DNA from: Burkholderia paludis
GTDB lineage: Bacteria; Pseudomonadota; Gammaproteobacteria; Burkholderiales; Burkholderiaceae
Reading direction: 5' to 3'
Assembly (NCBI RefSeq): GCF_000732615.1
Contig: NZ_JPGL01000053.1
Coordinates: 1-64,000 of the forward strand
DNA length: 64,000 bases
Position 1 is the stretch's first letter. The number at the start of each line of letters is the position of its first letter. Of the stretch, positions 60,012-64,000 are shown in pieces. The notes beneath the pieces were generated by a model. The model was not told the DNA's origin. It was given only the letters and a program-made list of their open reading frames with translations, and made no database searches. The position numbers were made by a program, and so were the translations under genes.

Positions 60012-61679
60012 ATGACCATCCGCAAGCTGACCGACGCGCTGTCGGTCTCGCCGCAGATCGCGGCGGCCGACCTGCCCGCGCTTCGCACGGCCGGCATCCG
60101 CGCCATCATCTGCAACCGGCCAGACGGCGAGGGCCCCGACCAGCCGACCGTCACCGAAATCCGCGCGGCCGCCGCGTCGCTCGGCATCGATGTGCATTAC
60201 CTGCCGGTCGATACGGGCAAGGTGACCGACGACCAGGCCGCGCAGTTCGGCGCGCTCCTCGCATCGCTCGAAGGCCCGGTGCTCGCGTACTGCCGCAGCG
60301 GCACGCGTTCGGCCACGCTGTGGGCGCTGTCGCAGGCGGGCTTGCGCCCGCTGAACGACATCGTCGCGACGGCCGACGCGGCCGGCTACGACCTGCGCGC
60401 GCTCGCATCGCGGGTCGCGCACGGCGGCCGGCAGGCGACGCCGGGCGTCGACGCGCGCCACGACATCGTGATCGTCGGGGCGGGCGCCGCCGGCATCGCG
60501 GTCGCGTCGAGCCTGCTCGCGCGCGATGCGTCGCTCGACATCGCGGTGATCGATCCGGCCGACGTCCACTACTACCAGCCGGGCTGGACGATGGTCGGCG
60601 CGGGCGTGTTCAAGCCCGAGACGACCGCGCGCCGGATGACCGACGTGCTGCCGCGCGGCGTGCACCGGATCCAGGCGGCCGTCGCCGGCTTCGAGCCGGA
60701 CGCGCATGCGATCGTGCTCGACGGCTGCCGCCGCGTCGGTTACCGCAAGCTCGTCGTGTGCCCGGGGCTCAAGCTCGACTGGCACGCGATCGAAGGCCTC
60801 GCCGACACGCTCGGCCGCAACGGCGTCACATCGAACTACCGCTACGATCTCGCGCCGTACACGTGGGAACTCGTCCGCGCGTTCCAGGGCGGCAACGCGC
60901 TGTTCACGCAGCCGCCGATGCCGATCAAGTGCGCGGGCGCGCCGCAAAAGGCGATGTACCTGTCGTGCGACCACTGGCTCCGCACGGGCCGCCTCGAGGC
61001 CGCGAACGTCGAGTTCCTGAACGCAGGCGCCGCACTGTTCGGCGTCGCCGACTATGTGCCCGCGCTGATGGAATACGTGAAACGCTACGACATCGCGCTG
61101 TCGTTCGGCCACAACCTCGTCTCGATCGACGGGCCCGCCCGCCGCGCGACGTTCGCCCGTGTGCTGCCGGACGGCGCGAAGGAAACCGTCGTACGGTCGT
61201 TCGACATGATCCACGTCGTGCCGCCGCAGAAGGCGCCCGACTTCGTCCGGTCGAGCCCGCTCGCCGACGCGGCCGGCTGGATCGACGTCGATCCGGCAAC
61301 GCTGCGTCACAAGCGCTTTCCGGACGTCTATGCGCTCGGCGACGCGACCAACACGACCAACGCTAAAACGGCGGCCGCTGCCCGCAAGCAGGCGCCCGTG
61401 GTCGCGCACAACCTGCTCGCATCGCTCGGCCGCGCGCACGGCGACGCCGCGTACGACGGTTACGGCTCGTGCCCGCTCACCGTCGAGCGCGGCAAGATCG
61501 TGCTCGCCGAATTCCTGTACGGCGGCAAGGTCGCGCCGACCTTCCCCGCATGGCTGATCGACGGCAAGCGCCCGTCGCGGCTCGCGTGGCTGCTCAAGGA
61601 ACGCGCGTTGCCGCCGCTCTACTGGAAGGCGATGCTCAAGGGCCGCGAATGGCTGGCGAAGCCCGCGGTCGCGCGTTGA
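60012..61679 (+). CDS. Fusion of TIGR01244 sulfurtransferase/phosphatase domain and sulfide:quinone reductase-type flavoprotein
   Basis: A 555-residue two-domain protein. Residues 1-~115 are the Blh/DUF442 (TIGR01244) domain, a phosphatase-like fold with the active loop YCRSGTRSA (Cys94). After a short linker, residues ~150-555 form an FAD-dependent oxidoreductase (DIVIVGAGAAGIAVASSLLA, HYYQPGWTMVGAGVFKPETT, FPDVYALGDATNTTNAKTAA). The latter pattern is that of SQR, which oxidises sulfide to persulfide and reduces quinone. A cysteine pair in CAGAPQKAMYLSCDHW may serve as redox centre. Fusion of sulfur transfer and sulfide oxidation would channel the persulfide to the dioxygenase encoded 29 bases upstream. 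Confidence 0.87.
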   Translation: MTIRKLTDALSVSPQIAAADLPALRTAGIRAIICNRPDGEGPDQPTVTEIRAAAASLGIDVHYLPVDTGKVTDDQAAQFGALLASLEGPVLAYCRSGTRSATLWALSQAGLRPLNDIVATADAAGYDLRALASRVAHGGRQATPGVDARHDIVIVGAGAAGIAVASSLLARDASLDIAVIDPADVHYYQPGWTMVGAGVFKPETTARRMTDVLPRGVHRIQAAVAGFEPDAHAIVLDGCRRVGYRKLVVCPGLKLDWHAIEGLADTLGRNGVTSNYRYDLAPYTWELVRAFQGGNALFTQPPMPIKCAGAPQKAMYLSCDHWLRTGRLEAANVEFLNAGAALFGVADYVPALMEYVKRYDIALSFGHNLVSIDGPARRATFARVLPDGAKETVVRSFDMIHVVPPQKAPDFVRSSPLADAAGWIDVDPATLRHKRFPDVYALGDATNTTNAKTAAAARKQAPVVAHNLLASLGRAHGDAAYDGYGSCPLTVERGKIVLAEFLYGGKVAPTFPAWLIDGKRPSRLAWLLKERALPPLYWKAMLKGREWLAKPAVAR

Positions 61680-61697
61680 CCGGAGCGCGATGACGTC

Positions 61698-62504
61698 ATG
61701 CTGATTTCCCTTGTACTGGGCGGCTTCGTCGGCGCCGTGCTCGGCCTGACCGGCGCCGGCGGCGGCATTCTCGCGGTGCCCGCGCTCGTCGTCGGCATGG
61801 GCTGGCCGATGCAGCAGGCCACGCCCGTCGCGCTCATCGCCGTGGCCGGCAGCGCCGCGCTCGGTGCGCTCGAAGGCTTCCGCCGCGGGCTCGTGCGCTA
61901 TCGCGCGGCGCTGCTGATGGCCGTGGCCGGCGTGCCGCTGACCACCGTCGGCGTGCGGCTCGCGCACATCCTGCCGCAACGCCTGCTGCTCGCGCTGTTC
62001 GCGCTGACGATGCTGGTCGTCGCCGGCCGCCTGCTGCACCAGGCGTTGCGGTACGCGAGCGTCGATTCGGAAGCGTCGCCGCTGTGCGTCGGCCGCGTGA
62101 ATCCCGATACGGGCCGGCTCATCTGGTCCTGGCCGGTCGGCCTCGCGTTGGCGTCGACCGGCGCGGCGACGGGCCTGATGACGGGGCTGCTCGGCGTCGG
62201 CGGCGGCTTCGTGATCGTGCCGATGCTGCGCAAGTTCACGAACGTGTCGATGCACGGTATCGTCGCGACCTCGCTGATGGTGATCGCGCTCGTCGGCACC
62301 GGCGGCGTGTTCGCGACGCTCGTGTCGGGCACGCGCGCGCCGCTCGACGTGACGCTGTGGTTCGCCGTCGCGACCGCGCTCGGCATGGCCGCCGGCCGCG
62401 GCGCATCGCGGCACCTCGCCGCGCGGCACGTGCAGGCCGGGTTCGCGGCCGTGCTCGTGTGCGTTGCGCTCGGGTTGCTGGCGAAGGCGGCATTCGGCGC
62501 GTAA
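61698..62504 (+). CDS. TauE/SafE-type sulfite exporter
   Basis: A 268-residue membrane protein with about eight helices. The duplicated family motif is seen as FVGAVLGLTGAGGGILAVPA near the start and TGLMTGLLGVGGGFVIVPML in the second half. In the sulfide module it would export sulfite formed by the dioxygenase. It is the last gene of the operon and is followed by a GC hairpin. Confidence 0.88.
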   Translation: MLISLVLGGFVGAVLGLTGAGGGILAVPALVVGMGWPMQQATPVALIAVAGSAALGALEGFRRGLVRYRAALLMAVAGVPLTTVGVRLAHILPQRLLLALFALTMLVVAGRLLHQALRYASVDSEASPLCVGRVNPDTGRLIWSWPVGLALASTGAATGLMTGLLGVGGGFVIVPMLRKFTNVSMHGIVATSLMVIALVGTGGVFATLVSGTRAPLDVTLWFAVATALGMAAGRGASRHLAARHVQAGFAAVLVCVALGLLAKAAFGA

Positions 62505-62518
62505 ACATCAACGCCCGG

Positions 62519-62545
62519 GCCGGGCGCGGCGGGTGTGCGCCCGGC
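62519..62545 (+). terminator. Hairpin after the sulfide-oxidation operon
   Basis: GCCGGGCGC and GCGCCCGGC pair across nine bases and are followed by a short TTCCC. The position, 14 bases after the exporter stop, fits the end of the operon. Confidence 0.6.
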
Positions 62546-62936
62546 TTCCCGAATCAATGCTTCCGCGCCGCCACGCCGACATAGTCACAGGGCGCGGTGG
62601 CCCACAAACCCGGCATCACGAACGAAAGGCCGCTGCTTCCTTCGTGAAGGGGCGACGCAAGCCCGACGACCGACAAGACAACACTTGGTCAATCCCGCAC
62701 CAGAAAACCGATCTGGCCTCGTCTTTTTCGAGTTCAATCATTCGCAGTCCACATCGAAAGATTGTCGACATGCCACCCGGCAGCGCCAATCAACGACAAT
62801 CACCCACACGGTCAGCTCACGAAATTGCCGGTGCGGCATCAAAACGGGAATGCAGGGTTCATCCTTTTCCTGTGCTGCGCTGCGCCGCACCGCGCCGCCA
62901 ATCAGGCGGGACCGCAAGATCCGGAAGAAAAAACAA
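62546..62936. other. Convergent intergenic region
   Basis: No gene is supported between the two facing terminators. The stretch at 62600-62800 is less GC-rich and shows only biased-free open frames. Confidence 0.45.
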
Positions 62937-62970
62937 AACGGGCGGCCCTTCCATCGAAGAACCGCCCGTT
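62937..62970 (-). terminator. Intrinsic terminator of potI
   Basis: On the minus strand AACGGGCGG and CCGCCCGTT form a perfect 9-base stem followed by TTGTTTTTTC. It is a textbook terminator 28 bases after the potI stop. Confidence 0.88.
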
Positions 62971-62998
62971 CAGGCAATCGGGCACGGCCGGCGCGATG

Positions 62999-63823
62999 TT
63001 ACGCCGCCGCGGCCCCCGCCATCCGCTTGCGCTCCTGGCGCAGCATCACGAAGTTCGCGATCACGACGCCGGCCGTCACCGCGACGATGAACAGCGTCGC
63101 GAGCGCATTCATCTCCGGGTTCAGCCCGAGCCGCACGCGCGAGAACACCACGAGCGGCAGCGTCGTCGAGCCGGGGCCCGACAGGAACGCGGACAGCACG
63201 AGATCGTCGATCGACAGCGTGAACGACAGCAGCCAGCCCGCGATCAACGCCTGCGAGATCAGCGGCAGCGTGATCGTGAAGAACACCTTCAGCGGCGTCG
63301 CGCCGAGATCGAGCGCGGCCTCTTCCAGCGACGGGTTCAGCTCGCGCACGCGCGACTGCACGATGATCGCGACGTACGAGATGCACAGCATCACGTGGCC
63401 GAGCCAGATCGTGAACACGCCACGCTCGGCCGGCCAGCCGATCCATTTCGCGAGCTCGATGAACAGCAGCAGCAGCGAGATCCCCTGGATCACTTCCGGA
63501 ATCACGAGCGGCGCGTTGATCATCCCGCTGAACAGCGCGAAGCCGCGAAAACGCCCCATCCGCGCGAGCACGAAGCCCGCCCACGTGCCGATGAACACCG
63601 ACGCGAACGCGGTCAGCACGCCGATCTTCAGCGACAGCCAGGCGGCCGTCAGCAGTTCGTCGTCGTCGACGAGCGCCTGGTACCAGCGGAACGAGAAGCC
63701 CGACCACACGGTGACGAGCTTCGACTCGTTGAACGAATAGACGATCAGGCTGATGATCGGGATGTACAGGAACGCGAAGCCGGCGAACAGCGCCGCAAAC
63801 TGCAGGTAACGATTCGGCTTCAT
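62999..63823 (-). CDS. potI: Putrescine/spermidine ABC transporter permease PotI
   Basis: A 274-residue ABC permease with six helices. The text FLYIPIISLIVYSFNESKLV, NAPLVIPEVIQGISLLLLF and the cytosolic coupling (EAA) loop EEAALDLGATPLKVFFTITL match E. coli PotI closely. It forms the membrane channel with PotH, driven by PotG, for binding-protein-dependent polyamine uptake. The start overlaps the potH stop (ATGA), showing translational coupling, and a strong terminator marks the operon end. Confidence 0.9.
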   Translation of the reverse strand: MKPNRYLQFAALFAGFAFLYIPIISLIVYSFNESKLVTVWSGFSFRWYQALVDDDELLTAAWLSLKIGVLTAFASVFIGTWAGFVLARMGRFRGFALFSGMINAPLVIPEVIQGISLLLLFIELAKWIGWPAERGVFTIWLGHVMLCISYVAIIVQSRVRELNPSLEEAALDLGATPLKVFFTITLPLISQALIAGWLLSFTLSIDDLVLSAFLSGPGSTTLPLVVFSRVRLGLNPEMNALATLFIVAVTAGVVIANFVMLRQERKRMAGAAAA

Positions 63824-64000
63824 CGGCGGCCCCCTTGCTCCTTCGCCTGGAAGTGCTGGAACATCGCCATCGGCACGAGCAGCAGCAGCACCATCGCACA
63901 GGTCACGGCCGACGCCATCGGCCAGTCCGCGTTGTTGAAGAACTCGTTCCACATCACGCGGCCGATCATCAGCGTGTTCGCGCCGCCGAGCAGCTCGGGA
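63820..64000 (-). CDS. potH: Putrescine ABC transporter permease PotH, C-terminal part
   Basis: The last 59 codons of a permease cut by the window edge. It begins within PELLGGANTLMIGRVMWNEF, continues FNNADWPMASAVTCAMVLLL as the final membrane helix and ends QHFQAKEQGGRR. The text GGANTLMIGRVMWNEFFNN is typical of PotH. It shares an ATGA overlap with potI. Confidence 0.88.
   Translation of the reverse strand, partial: PELLGGANTLMIGRVMWNEFFNNADWPMASAVTCAMVLLLLVPMAMFQHFQAKEQGGRR

Noticed and set aside
1..64000. tRNA, rRNA, phage or plasmid origin
   Set aside because: No tRNA-like cloverleaf ends, rRNA blocks, integrase genes or iteron clusters were seen in reading through the window.

Overview
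The window is high-GC, codon-biased DNA typical of the genus Burkholderia, most likely the B. cepacia complex. The basis is the gene repertoire and third-position GC bias; no rRNA, tRNA or other species marker is present. About 60 genes are supported, nearly all accessory or metabolic, with no essential information-processing genes. The first ~4.9 kb is visibly less GC-rich and is IS-bounded: an IS407-group (IS3 family) element enters from the left and cuts off the 5' part of a type VI secretion lipase gene (Tle3-like). Its cargo partners survive behind it: a Tla3-like (DUF2875) adaptor, a small membrane protein, a PAAR tip protein and a DUF4303 protein. They are followed by a frameshifted gene and an IS orfA stub.

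Region by region: 5-10 kb holds an LD-carboxypeptidase, an SRPBCC protein, and a NimR-like AraC regulator divergent from a cyclase / carboxymuconolactone-decarboxylase / SMP-30 lactonase operon. 10.5-15.3 kb holds a GlcG/HbpS-like secreted protein and a three-subunit membrane gluconate 2-dehydrogenase-type enzyme (Tat small subunit, GMC flavoprotein, tri-heme cytochrome c). 15.5-19.1 kb has a GST, an FtrA-like regulator, a GNAT enzyme and a serine hydrolase. 19.8-22.7 kb is a tyrosinase cluster with two unknown partners. 22.8-30.1 kb runs leftward: an orphan RND permease, a TldE/TldD-like pair and a YbaK-like deacylase. 30.5-37.5 kb is mixed (YciI, CorA, orphan CydX plus a P-loop kinase, a saccharopine-dehydrogenase-like enzyme with an Lrp regulator, a Spy-like protein, a PGDYG protein, a YhfC-type membrane protein). 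37.5-43.3 kb is a 2-ketogluconate utilisation locus, kguE-kguK-kguT-kguD plus ptxS. 43.5-47.4 kb: LysR, YeiH and a ClC channel. 47.5-54.1 kb: a TetR-controlled RND tripartite pump. 54.2-57.4 kb: a MerR/TipAS regulator, a DUF2975 / HTH / TonB-like operon and a periplasmic protein. 57.5-62.5 kb: a sulfide-oxidation module (FisR-type sigma-54 activator, persulfide dioxygenase, sulfurtransferase-SQR fusion, TauE/SafE exporter). The right edge is the end of a putrescine ABC transporter (potH-potI).

Two circuits stand out. First, the 14-bp palindrome TGGAACCGGTTCCA, very close to the Pseudomonas PtxS operator, occurs upstream of both the gluconate dehydrogenase genes (11258) and kguE (43350). This ties periplasmic formation of 2-ketogluconate to its uptake and phosphorylation 28 kb away under one LacI-family regulator. 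The kgu locus also carries 49-50 bp hairpin-forming tandem repeats in two intergenic gaps, and a 25-codon leader ORF whose stop overlaps the ptxS start. Second, the FisR-type activator has three cysteines with the spacing of the known sulfane-sulfur sensor. It sits opposite a sigma-54 promoter preceded by repeated ACTGCCA boxes.
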